Positions 6,970 through 13,251 of a DNA stretch of 15,973 bases are shown here, piece after piece. Source of the stretch: ZC4RG19 sp036279475. GTDB lineage: Bacteria; Actinomycetota; Acidimicrobiia; Acidimicrobiales; VFJN01. Numbering within the stretch: position 1 is the stretch's first letter; every line of letters begins with the position of its first letter. Location of the stretch: positions 1-15,973 of the forward strand of contig DASUJB010000206.1 of assembly GCA_036279475.1 (NCBI GenBank), read 5' to 3'. Under the pieces are notes generated by a model. It saw nothing but the letters and a program-made list of their open reading frames with translations, was not told the DNA's origin and ran no database searches. The position numbers and the translations under genes are program-made.

Positions 6970-7880
6970 CCGAACCGTCCGGTGATGTAGTTCTCGGTCC
7001 GCTCGTCGGAGGGGTTCGAGAAGATCGCCTCGGTCCGGTCGAACTCGACCAGCATCCCGGTGCGGCGGTCGGACTCCGGGTTGACCTCGGTCGAGTAGAA
7101 GGCCGTGGCGTCGGACACCCGGGCCGCCTGCTGCATGTTGTGGGTGACGATCACGATGGTGAACTCGTCCTTGATCTCCTGCATGAGGTCCTCGATGCGG
7201 GCGGTGGCGATGGGGTCGAGCGCCGAGCACGGCTCGTCCATCAACAGCACGTCGGGACGCGTGGCGATGGCGCGAGCGATGCACAACCGCTGCTGCTGGC
7301 CACCCGACAGGCCGTTGGCCGAGTCCCTGAGGCGGTCCTTCACCTCGTCCCACAAGGCCGCCTTGACGAGCGATCGCTCGACGATGTCGTCGAGGTCGGA
7401 CCGCCGCCGCGTCCCCAGCAGCCGCGGTCCGTAGGCGACGTTGTCGAAGACGGACTTGGGGAAGGGGTTGGGCTTCTGGAAGACCATGCCCACCCGGCGG
7501 CGCACCTCCACGGGATCGACCCGCGGGCCGTAGAGGTCGACGCCGTGGTAGTGCACGGTCCCCTCGGGACGGGCCCCAGGGATGAGGTCGTTCATCCTGT
7601 TGAAGCACCGCAGCACCGTCGACTTGCCGCAGCCCGACGGGCCGATGAAGGCGGTGATCTCGTGCTGGCGGACGTCGAGGGTGACGTCGCGCACCGCCCG
7701 GAAGTCGCCGTACCACACGCTGAGGTCACGCACCTCGAAGACCACGGGCAGGGCGACCGCGTCCTGCTCGGCATGGTGGACCTCGGTGCCCTGCGGCAAG
7801 GGGCCGGGCGGAGCGTCGACGACGCCGGCACCGGCCGAGCTGTCGGGGACGGGGACGGGAACCACGGTGGGCTCGCTCAT
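6966..7880 (-). CDS. pstB: Phosphate ABC transporter ATP-binding protein PstB
   Basis: A 304-residue ABC ATPase that powers phosphate import (EC 7.3.2.1) on the inner face of the membrane with PstC and PstA. Walker A is GPSGCGKST (80-88), the Q loop is FQKPNPFPKS with Q135, the signature is LSGGQQQR (191-198), Walker B is VLLMDE (211-216), and the switch histidine is H247 in VTHNM. The NPFPKS and FNRMND segments are diagnostic of PstB. The first ~46 residues, rich in Pro, Ala and Val, are an extension beyond the usual N-terminus. ATG 7880 overlaps the pstA stop by four bases (ATGA) and has AGAGG five bases upstream. High confidence. Confidence 0.97.
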   Translation of the reverse strand: MSEPTVVPVPVPDSSAGAGVVDAPPGPLPQGTEVHHAEQDAVALPVVFEVRDLSVWYGDFRAVRDVTLDVRQHEITAFIGPSGCGKSTVLRCFNRMNDLIPGARPEGTVHYHGVDLYGPRVDPVEVRRRVGMVFQKPNPFPKSVFDNVAYGPRLLGTRRRSDLDDIVERSLVKAALWDEVKDRLRDSANGLSGGQQQRLCIARAIATRPDVLLMDEPCSALDPIATARIEDLMQEIKDEFTIVIVTHNMQQAARVSDATAFYSTEVNPESDRRTGMLVEFDRTEAIFSNPSDERTENYITGRFG

Positions 7881-8863
7881 GACGACCTCTTCCTCTCGAA
7901 CCGGTTGCGCAGCACGATGGCGATCGAGTTCACGAGCAGCACGAACACCAGCATGGCGATGATCGCCGCCGCCGTGTTGGTGGTGTTGAACCCGGGCTGG
8001 GGCTGCTTGGCCCACGTCGTGATGACGTTGGGCATGGCCGTGAAGCGCTCGAGCAGCGAGCCGGGGTCCAGCACGCTCGACACGCTCAGGCCCGGCGAGC
8101 GGCCGGCCAGGCCGGTGAGCGCGCCCACCAGGATGAGGGGCGCCGCCTCCCCCACCGCCCGGGCGATCGACAGCAGGGCCCCGGTCAGGATGCCGGGCAG
8201 GGCGTAGGGCAGCACCTGGGTGCGGATCACCTCCCAGCGGGTGGCACCGGCGCCGTACGCCCCCTCTCGCAGCGACTGCGGGACGGCTCGGATGGCCTCC
8301 GCGGTGGTGATGATGACGATGGGGAGCACGAGCACGGCCAAGGTGAGCCCACCGGCGAGGAGGGTGCGGTTGCCCACTCCCGAGCTGCCGGAGAAGCCGT
8401 TGAACAGCTCGACGAAGACCGCCAGGCCCAGCAGCCCGTACACGACCGACGGCACGCCGGCCAGGTTGCGCACGTTGACCTCGATGAAGGAGGTCAGGCG
8501 GGTCCGGGGCGCGTACTCCTCGAGGTAGACGGCAGCGCCGATCCCGAGGGGCAGCGCCACCACCACCACGGTCACCGCGATCCAGAACGAGCCGATCAGG
8601 CCCTGGGCGATCCCGGCCCGCTCGGCCGAGGAGGACAGGCCGCCCTCGAGGAAGCTCTGGCCCCGGTCGGCGTAGACGCCGGTGCCGTCACGCCACACGT
8701 CGACCAGGAGCATGGCCAGCACCGCCAGCGATGCCAGCAGGCAGAGGCCGAGGACCAGCTCGAACAGGCGACCCGGGACGTCCCGGCGGCCGCCCTCGAG
8801 GGCGTGGGCCACCTGGGCCCGGACCGGGCCCGTGGTGGCGGATTCGACGGTCGTGAGTGCCAT
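7877..8863 (-). CDS. pstA: Phosphate ABC transporter permease PstA
   Basis: A 328-residue membrane permease with six hydrophobic segments (about 34-54, 92-113, 135-153, 167-188, 221-247, 299-318). The cytoplasmic EAA loop that docks PstB is seen at about 189-213 (AIRAVPQSLREGAYGAG). The segment SIARAVGEAAPLILVG (232-247) is typical of PstA. It pairs with PstC to form the translocation pore. ATG 8863 was chosen because GGGGG lies four bases upstream and the start is eight bases after the pstC stop. It ends in the four-base overlap with pstB. High confidence. Confidence 0.95.
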   Translation of the reverse strand: MALTTVESATTGPVRAQVAHALEGGRRDVPGRLFELVLGLCLLASLAVLAMLLVDVWRDGTGVYADRGQSFLEGGLSSSAERAGIAQGLIGSFWIAVTVVVVALPLGIGAAVYLEEYAPRTRLTSFIEVNVRNLAGVPSVVYGLLGLAVFVELFNGFSGSSGVGNRTLLAGGLTLAVLVLPIVIITTAEAIRAVPQSLREGAYGAGATRWEVIRTQVLPYALPGILTGALLSIARAVGEAAPLILVGALTGLAGRSPGLSVSSVLDPGSLLERFTAMPNVITTWAKQPQPGFNTTNTAAAIIAMLVFVLLVNSIAIVLRNRFERKRSS

Positions 8864-8871
8864 GGGGCCCC

Positions 8872-9816
8872 CTAGTAGGCCTGGCGCACGCGGCGCACGA
8901 AGCGGTTGCCGAGGACGTTCAGCCCGAGCGTGATGAAGAACAGCACGATGCCCAGCATGAACAGGCTGGGATAGGCGAGGCTGGCCCCCTTCACGCTCTC
9001 CGTGCCGGTGGCCAGGGACGCCATCCCGGCCGTCATCGTGAGGCCGGAGTCGAGCGGGCTGGTCGAGAGGTTCCCCACGGTGGCGGCGCCAGCCGCGATG
9101 AACACCACCATGGTCTCGCCGATGGCCCGCGACACGGCGAGGATGAACGCCGCCACCAGGCCCGACACCGCGGCCGGCAGCACCACCCTCACCGTGGTCG
9201 TCATGTGGCGGGCGCCCAGGCCGGCCGACGCCTCGCGCAACGCTCCGGGGACGGCCCTCATGGCGTCCTCGGACACCGAGGCGACCAGCGGGATGGCCAA
9301 GAGCCCGACACCGATGCCCGCGGCCAGCATGCTGCCGCCCCGGCCGTGCTCCTCGCCGAAGAGCCGGCCCACCACGTTGGGGGCGATCCAGCCCAGGGCG
9401 AAGAAGCCGAGCACCACCGACGGCACGCCGGCCAGCACCTCGATGACCGGCTTGAACGTCGCCCGGATGCGGGGCCGGGCGAACTCGGAGAGGTACACGG
9501 CGGTGCCGAGGCCGAGCGGCGCGGCCACGACCATGGCGACCCCCGTGACGATGAGGCTGCTCGTGACGAGGGGGCGGATGCCGAAGCTGCCCTGGCGGGG
9601 GTTCCAGGTGTCACCGGTCAGCACCTCGCCCCACTCGGCTTCGGACAGGAACGCCCAGCCCTTGCCGAAGAGCGAGGCGACGATGGCGGCGCTCACCACG
9701 ATGGACAGCAGCGCGGCCCCGAAGAAGACGGCGCCGATGGCCCGCTCGCGGCGGTGCCGGCGGGCGTCGCCGGACAGGTCGATCGACGGACCGGGTGGGA
9801 CGGCGGTGGCGGCCAT
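8872..9816 (-). CDS. pstC: Phosphate ABC transporter permease PstC
   Basis: A 314-residue permease, the partner of PstA. The hydrophobic segments begin at residues 26-50 and continue at about 83-108, 126-148, 163-180, 213-240 and 285-303. PstC hallmarks visible are WNPRQGSFGIRPLV (71-84), the EVLAGVPSVVLGF stretch (126-138), the EAA loop AMRAVPGALREASAGLGA (185-202) and AVSRAIGETMVV (227-238). ATG 9816 has GAGGAG two bases upstream. The gene is separated from pstS by two large hairpins and followed eight bases later by pstA. High confidence. Confidence 0.95.
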   Translation of the reverse strand: MAATAVPPGPSIDLSGDARRHRRERAIGAVFFGAALLSIVVSAAIVASLFGKGWAFLSEAEWGEVLTGDTWNPRQGSFGIRPLVTSSLIVTGVAMVVAAPLGLGTAVYLSEFARPRIRATFKPVIEVLAGVPSVVLGFFALGWIAPNVVGRLFGEEHGRGGSMLAAGIGVGLLAIPLVASVSEDAMRAVPGALREASAGLGARHMTTTVRVVLPAAVSGLVAAFILAVSRAIGETMVVFIAAGAATVGNLSTSPLDSGLTMTAGMASLATGTESVKGASLAYPSLFMLGIVLFFITLGLNVLGNRFVRRVRQAY

Positions 9817-9844
9817 GGCTCCTCACGAGTCGGTGTCGGCGAGA

Positions 9845-9904
9845 GGGGACCGGGTCGGTCGACCCGGTCCCCTGGCGTCACCCGGAGGGGGCACCGGGTG
9901 ACGC
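9845..9904 (-). promoter_or_regulatory. Two strong tandem hairpins between pstS and pstC
   Basis: Read with the operon, the first hairpin directly after the pstS stop has an 11-bp perfect stem (GCGTCACCCGG at 9875-9885 with CCGGGTGACGC at 9894-9904, 8-base loop). The second has a 12-bp perfect stem (GGGGACCGGGTC at 9845-9856 with GACCCGGTCCCC at 9861-9872, 4-base loop). Only two bases separate them. Such intercistronic structures are known in binding-protein transporter operons to protect the upstream mRNA and reduce downstream expression, giving more PstS than permease. Alternatively they are a partial terminator. No T tract follows. Confidence 0.7.
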
Positions 9905-9909
9905 GGCTG

Positions 9910-10944
9910 TCAACGGTTCTGCCAGGCGTCGGTCGTGGCGGACACCTTCTCGTCGGGCATGGGCACGTAGCCGGTCTCCTCCACGAGCTCGCCCAGGTGC
10001 TCGAGGTAGAAGTCGACGTAGCCGCTGACCGCGGCGTTCTCGTCGGCGCTGGCGGTGTTGACGTAGATGAACAGCGGCCGGGACAGCGGGTACGTACCGT
10101 CGGCGATCGTCCCGGCGCTCGGGGCGACGCACTCACCGGCCGGCTCGGCCGCGATCGCCACCTCCTTGATGGCGTCGCCCGCCTCCTCGGCGAAGGCGAA
10201 GCCCACCCAACCGAGCGACGTGTCGCTGGCCTCGACGTTCTGGACGATGACGTTGTCGTCGGGCGAGGCGTCGTAGTCGGAGCGGGTGGTCTCGGCCTCG
10301 TCCTCGGGCAGGCCCCGCTTCTCGGCCATGCCGGCGAGGGCGATCTCGACGAACGAGTCGTAGGTCCCCGACTCGGTCCCCGGGCCGGTCAGGTCCAGCG
10401 GCGCGTCGGGCAGCTTCGTCTTGCTGCCGAGGGCCGAGGCGATGGCGGTGCCGTCGCTCCACTTGTCGAAGCCCTCGGACTCGGGGCCGATGAGCGCGTA
10501 CAGGTCGGCGAAGTTGAGGCACTCGACGGCGTCGTTGGCCGAGTTGGTCATCACCGTCATGCCGTCCGACGCCACCTGCAGCTCGACGTACTCGACGCCG
10601 CTCTTGGCGCAGGCATCGGCCTCCTCCTTCTCGATGGGCCGGGACGCGTTGGAGATGTCGGTCTCGCCCTTGCAGAAGAGCTCGAAGCCGTCGCCGGTGC
10701 CGGGCCCGTCGACGTTCACGGTCGCCTGGTCGTTGTCGGCCATGTACGCCTCGCCGGCCGCCACCGAGATGGGCTGGACGGTGGACGATCCCGACACGTT
10801 GACCTCGCCGGAGGCTCCACCTCCGCCGTCGCCACCACTGTCGGCCTCGGCGTCGTCGTCGCCGCCGCAAGCGGCGAGCACGACGCCGAGGGCGAGGACG
10901 GTGGAAAGCCACGCCATGCCATGGCGCTGCCTGGTTGGATGCAC
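9910..10944 (-). CDS. pstS: Phosphate-binding lipoprotein PstS
   Basis: A 344-residue substrate-binding protein. The signal peptide ends in the lipobox LAAC with C26 as the lipidated cysteine, followed by a Gly/Asp-rich linker to about residue 46. Phosphate-binding loops are seen at SGSSTVQPI (51-59), DISNASRPI (97-105) and TGPGTESGTYDSF (186-198), and GTGDGFELFC (83-92) is typical of PstS. It captures phosphate outside the membrane and delivers it to PstC/PstA. GTG 10944 was chosen because GGGAGGG lies seven bases upstream and gives a proper positively charged n-region; ATG 10917 is the alternative but leaves almost no n-region. It is preceded by a PHO box and followed by two strong hairpins. 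High confidence. Confidence 0.95.
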   Translation of the reverse strand: MHPTRQRHGMAWLSTVLALGVVLAACGGDDDAEADSGGDGGGGASGEVNVSGSSTVQPISVAAGEAYMADNDQATVNVDGPGTGDGFELFCKGETDISNASRPIEKEEADACAKSGVEYVELQVASDGMTVMTNSANDAVECLNFADLYALIGPESEGFDKWSDGTAIASALGSKTKLPDAPLDLTGPGTESGTYDSFVEIALAGMAEKRGLPEDEAETTRSDYDASPDDNVIVQNVEASDTSLGWVGFAFAEEAGDAIKEVAIAAEPAGECVAPSAGTIADGTYPLSRPLFIYVNTASADENAAVSGYVDFYLEHLGELVEETGYVPMPDEKVSATTDAWQNR

Positions 10945-11008
10945 GAGAACGCCCTCCCATGGGCCTGCGTCGCCGGGACGGCACCCGCCCCGGCTCTGTC
11001 CTGTCGGG

Positions 11009-11029
11009 ACCGACGCTAAGGACGTCGGT
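11009..11029. repeat. Inverted repeat over the pstS -10 region
   Basis: ACCGACG (11009-11015) and CGTCGGT (11023-11029) form a perfect 7-bp inverted repeat with a 7-base spacer. The spacer overlaps the proposed -10 hexamer TAGCGT. It could be an operator for a second regulator, or chance. Confidence 0.45.
11013..11018 (-). promoter_or_regulatory. pstS: Candidate -10 element of the pstS promoter
   Basis: On the minus strand TAGCGT fits TANNNT and lies 27 bases downstream of the PHO box. Transcription would begin near 11006, giving a leader of about 60 bases that contains the Shine-Dalgarno sequence of pstS. No good -35 hexamer is visible, as expected for an activator-dependent promoter. Confidence 0.4.
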
Positions 11030-11045
11030 GGACACGCCGGGAGAG

Positions 11046-11089
11046 ACCTGGTGAACCCGGGGTGAACGAGCCGCCAACGTTGGCCCAAC
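11046..11089 (-). promoter_or_regulatory. PHO box: 11-bp direct repeats upstream of pstS (RegX3/PhoP site)
   Basis: On the minus strand GTTCACC occurs twice with an exact 11-base period (11067-11061 and 11056-11050), matching the known direct-repeat PHO box of Streptomyces PhoP and related regulators. Two weaker units continue the same register upstream: GTTGGGCCAAC (11089-11079) and GTTGGCGGCTC (11078-11068). All four begin with GTT. The location about 100 bases before pstS, in a window that also encodes RegX3, supports a binding site. The two perfect units are secure by pattern; the two weak ones are inference. Confidence 0.75.
11073..11084. repeat. 12-bp perfect palindrome beside the PHO box
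   Basis: GCCAACGTTGGC is self-complementary over 12 bases and overlaps the two weak upstream PHO units. It might be a separate operator, or simply a product of adjacent GTTGG and CCAAC segments. Confidence 0.4.
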
Positions 11090-11150
11090 GCTCGGCCGGG
11101 GAGGGGCGACCCGCCCTTGGCCCCAGGTCAGGTGGGCCCGGAGCGGTCGC

Positions 11151-11630
11151 TCACCCTCCGGGGAGGTGGAGGTGGCCGAGCAACTCCCGGTCGTGGCCGT
11201 AGGTCAGCAGCTCGGCCGCCTGGCCGGGGTCGACCCAGCGCCGCTGGTCGACCTCGTCACTCGGGGCCCACGGCACCATGTCGACCACCCGCATCGCCCA
11301 GTAGCGCACCAGCTTCACGCGACCCTTGCCGTCGACGTAGCGGGTCGAGGGCAGCTCCTGGCCCAGCTCGCACACGAGCCCCGTCTCCTCGAGGACCTCG
11401 CGCCGAGCGGCCTCCTCGTACGACTCGCCCTTGGCGAGCTTCCCCTTGGGGAAGGACCAGTCGTCGTAGCGGGGTCGATGGACGACGACGATCTCCACGC
11501 CGGGCCGGACCGCTCCGGTCTCGTCCCCGACGAACGCCTCCCGCCACACCAACCCGCCGGCGGCGCGTACCTCCGGCTCGTCCGGCGAGGTGGCGTTGTC
11601 CGTGGCCTTGTGCTCTCGTGTCGTCGACAT
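11151..11630 (-). CDS. Nudix hydrolase, MutT1-like N-terminal domain only
   Basis: A 159-residue Nudix protein. The Nudix box GX5EX7REUXEEXGU is complete at 63-85 (G63, E69, R77-E78, E81-E82, G84). The strand HRPRYDDWSFPKGK (51-64) and the end YGHDRELL (144-151) resemble mycobacterial MutT1, which hydrolyses oxidised nucleotides and diadenosine polyphosphates. MutT1 there carries a C-terminal histidine phosphatase domain; here the protein stops right after the Nudix domain. The same association with ppk is known in Mycobacterium tuberculosis. ATG 11630 has AGGAG directly against it, too close for normal use, and TAAGAA nine bases upstream, suggesting a leaderless start. Nudix assignment is sure; the substrate is inferred. 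Confidence 0.9.
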   Translation of the reverse strand: MSTTREHKATDNATSPDEPEVRAAGGLVWREAFVGDETGAVRPGVEIVVVHRPRYDDWSFPKGKLAKGESYEEAARREVLEETGLVCELGQELPSTRYVDGKGRVKLVRYWAMRVVDMVPWAPSDEVDQRRWVDPGQAAELLTYGHDRELLGHLHLPGG

Positions 11631-11639
11631 CTCCTGTCG

Positions 11640-11645
11640 TTCTTA
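11640..11645 (-). promoter_or_regulatory. Candidate -10 element of the Nudix gene
   Basis: TAAGAA on the minus strand ends nine bases before ATG 11630. It departs from TANNNT at the last base, so it is the weakest of the leaderless-type promoters in this window. Confidence 0.3.
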
Positions 11646-11715
11646 GCCCGACACCGGAGGTCGACCTGCCCAGCGACGGGGCGACGGTGGGGCCGGGCGG
11701 GACGACCCATGCCCT

Positions 11716-11729
11716 GGCACCATCGTGCC
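11716..11729. terminator. Small hairpin after rmuC
   Basis: GGCAC-CATC-GTGCC is a perfect 5-bp stem with a 4-base loop, 34 bases past the rmuC stop and before the Nudix gene promoter. There is no T tract. It could end the rmuC transcript. Confidence 0.3.
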
Positions 11730-11763
11730 GTGACCGGAGGCGCCCGCCACCCGTCGCCGCACC

Positions 11764-13173
11764 TCAGCTCGCGGCGGACCGGGGCGGTGCGGCAGCCGGC
11801 GACGACGGCAGCGAGTGGACCTCGGCGGTGGAGGGGCACCGTACCTCGTCTGCCCATGGCCCGCTGGCACCGCCGCCGTGGTCGCGGGGGAGCGGTTCCC
11901 CGGCACCGGCGGACGATCCGTCCGACGATCCGGCACCGGCAGGCGAGGCCGCTGCCACCGCCCGGTCGAGGTCACGACGGCTGCGGAGCTGGCCCACCAG
12001 CTCGAGCTGCCGCTCGAGCTGGCGCCGACGGGTCCCCGACAGGTCGTCCCAGCCCCGTCGCACGGTGTCCAGGCCACGGCCGACCTTGTCGAGGGCCTCG
12101 GAGAACTTGCCCCACTGCCGCTCGAAGGCGACCAGGCAGGCGAGGATCTCGTCGGACGTGCGTTGCAGCCGCGTCTGCTCGACGGCTTGGCGGATGACAG
12201 CCAGCACCGAGAACAGCGTGGTGGGTGAGCACAGCACGACCTTCTGGCGCAGGGCCACGTCGACCAGGTCGCGGTCGTGCTGGTGGACGAAGGCGTACAC
12301 GGCCTCGTTGGGGATGAACAGGAGCACCTCGTCGAGGGTCTCGTCGGGATCGACGTAGGACCGCCCCGAGAGCTCCCGCACGCGGGCCCGCACGTCACGG
12401 ACGAAGGCCACGGCGAGCCGGTCGCGCTCGCCGTCGCTGCCCGCCTCCAGGTAGCGGAGGTAGTTGTCGACGGGGAACTTGACGTCCATGTGCAGCACCC
12501 GGCCGCCCGGTAGCAGGAAGGTGAAGTCGGGCACGGTCCCCGCCGCCGTCGCCGACTGCTTCCGGTAGCTGATGCCCTCGACCAGGCCGGCCGCCCGGAG
12601 CACGTCGTCGGCCATGCGCTCGCCCCACTGACCCCGGGCCGCCGGGTTGGCGAGGGCCTGCCGCAGCGACTGGGTCGTGTCGGCCAGCCGGGCCCCGACG
12701 GCCGCCACCTCGCTGAGGCGGCTCTCCACCCGGCCGTGCTGCTCGGCCCGCTCCCGCTGCAGCGTCGCCACCAGGTCGCTGACACGGGCGAGCTCGGCAC
12801 GCACGTCGCCCATGTGCCGGTCGACGGCGGCGGCTCGCAGGGACATCTGGTCGGTGAGCGCCCCGCTGAGCTCGCCCACGCGCTGCTCGAAGCTGAGCTG
12901 GCGGTTGGCCAGCTCGCGACCGCCGGCCTCGGCCTGGGCGCCGAGCCGCTCGCCCGCCACCTTCACGACGGTGTCCACAGCGGCGTCGACCGCGGCCCGC
13001 ACCGTCGCCTGGCGCTCGGCCTCCCACCGCTGCTCGACGAGGGACTGGACGACGGCCTCGGGCGCCCGGACCGTCGCGCCGGAGCGGGACCACCAGGCGA
13101 GCAGCGACGCACCGGCGACGGCGGCGAGCAGGCCGGCCAGGCAGGCGACGACGACGACCACGACCATGTCCAT
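11764..13173 (-). CDS. rmuC: DNA recombination protein RmuC homologue
   Basis: A 469-residue RmuC family protein. A single N-terminal membrane segment (about 3-28) is followed by a long coiled coil (about 38-175) and the RmuC nuclease-like domain (about 178-390). This domain shows the conserved GQWGERMADDVLRAAGL (181-197) and a PD-(D/E)xK-like set: P215-D216 and D230-V-K232 in HMDVKFPVDNY. The family limits DNA inversions and rearrangements in E. coli; its chemistry is poorly known. The tail after about 405 is low in complexity (Ala, Gly, Ser, Pro) and probably disordered. ATG 13173 was chosen over ATG 13167 because TAGGGT lies six bases upstream. It follows ppk after 78 bases. Family sure. 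Confidence 0.92.
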   Translation of the reverse strand: MDMVVVVVVACLAGLLAAVAGASLLAWWSRSGATVRAPEAVVQSLVEQRWEAERQATVRAAVDAAVDTVVKVAGERLGAQAEAGGRELANRQLSFEQRVGELSGALTDQMSLRAAAVDRHMGDVRAELARVSDLVATLQRERAEQHGRVESRLSEVAAVGARLADTTQSLRQALANPAARGQWGERMADDVLRAAGLVEGISYRKQSATAAGTVPDFTFLLPGGRVLHMDVKFPVDNYLRYLEAGSDGERDRLAVAFVRDVRARVRELSGRSYVDPDETLDEVLLFIPNEAVYAFVHQHDRDLVDVALRQKVVLCSPTTLFSVLAVIRQAVEQTRLQRTSDEILACLVAFERQWGKFSEALDKVGRGLDTVRRGWDDLSGTRRRQLERQLELVGQLRSRRDLDRAVAAASPAGAGSSDGSSAGAGEPLPRDHGGGASGPWADEVRCPSTAEVHSLPSSPAAAPPRSAAS

Positions 13174-13179
13174 GCCCCG

Positions 13180-13185
13180 ACCCTA
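13180..13185 (-). promoter_or_regulatory. Candidate -10 element of rmuC
   Basis: TAGGGT (TANNNT) on the minus strand ends six bases before ATG 13173, with no Shine-Dalgarno sequence at a normal distance. This suggests a leaderless rmuC transcript independent of ppk. Confidence 0.45.
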
Positions 13186-13251
13186 CGGAGAGGTTGTGAC
13201 ACCCATGAGGGAGGGGTCCTCGGTCGGGCGCCCGCCGGGGGGATGCTCGGC

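Noticed and set aside
7158..7164. PHO-box-like GTTCACC inside pstB
   Set aside because: A single unit encoding part of EFTIV in the PstB core, with no second unit at 11 bases.
8857..11019. 720-codon open plus-strand frame opposite pstC and pstS
   Set aside because: Composition is low in complexity and dominated by His, Gly and Arg; the minus strand encodes complete PstC and PstS.
13225..13234. CGGGCGCCCG palindrome between ppk and rmuC as a terminator
   Set aside because: It is self-complementary without a loop and has no T tract; such short GC palindromes are common here.
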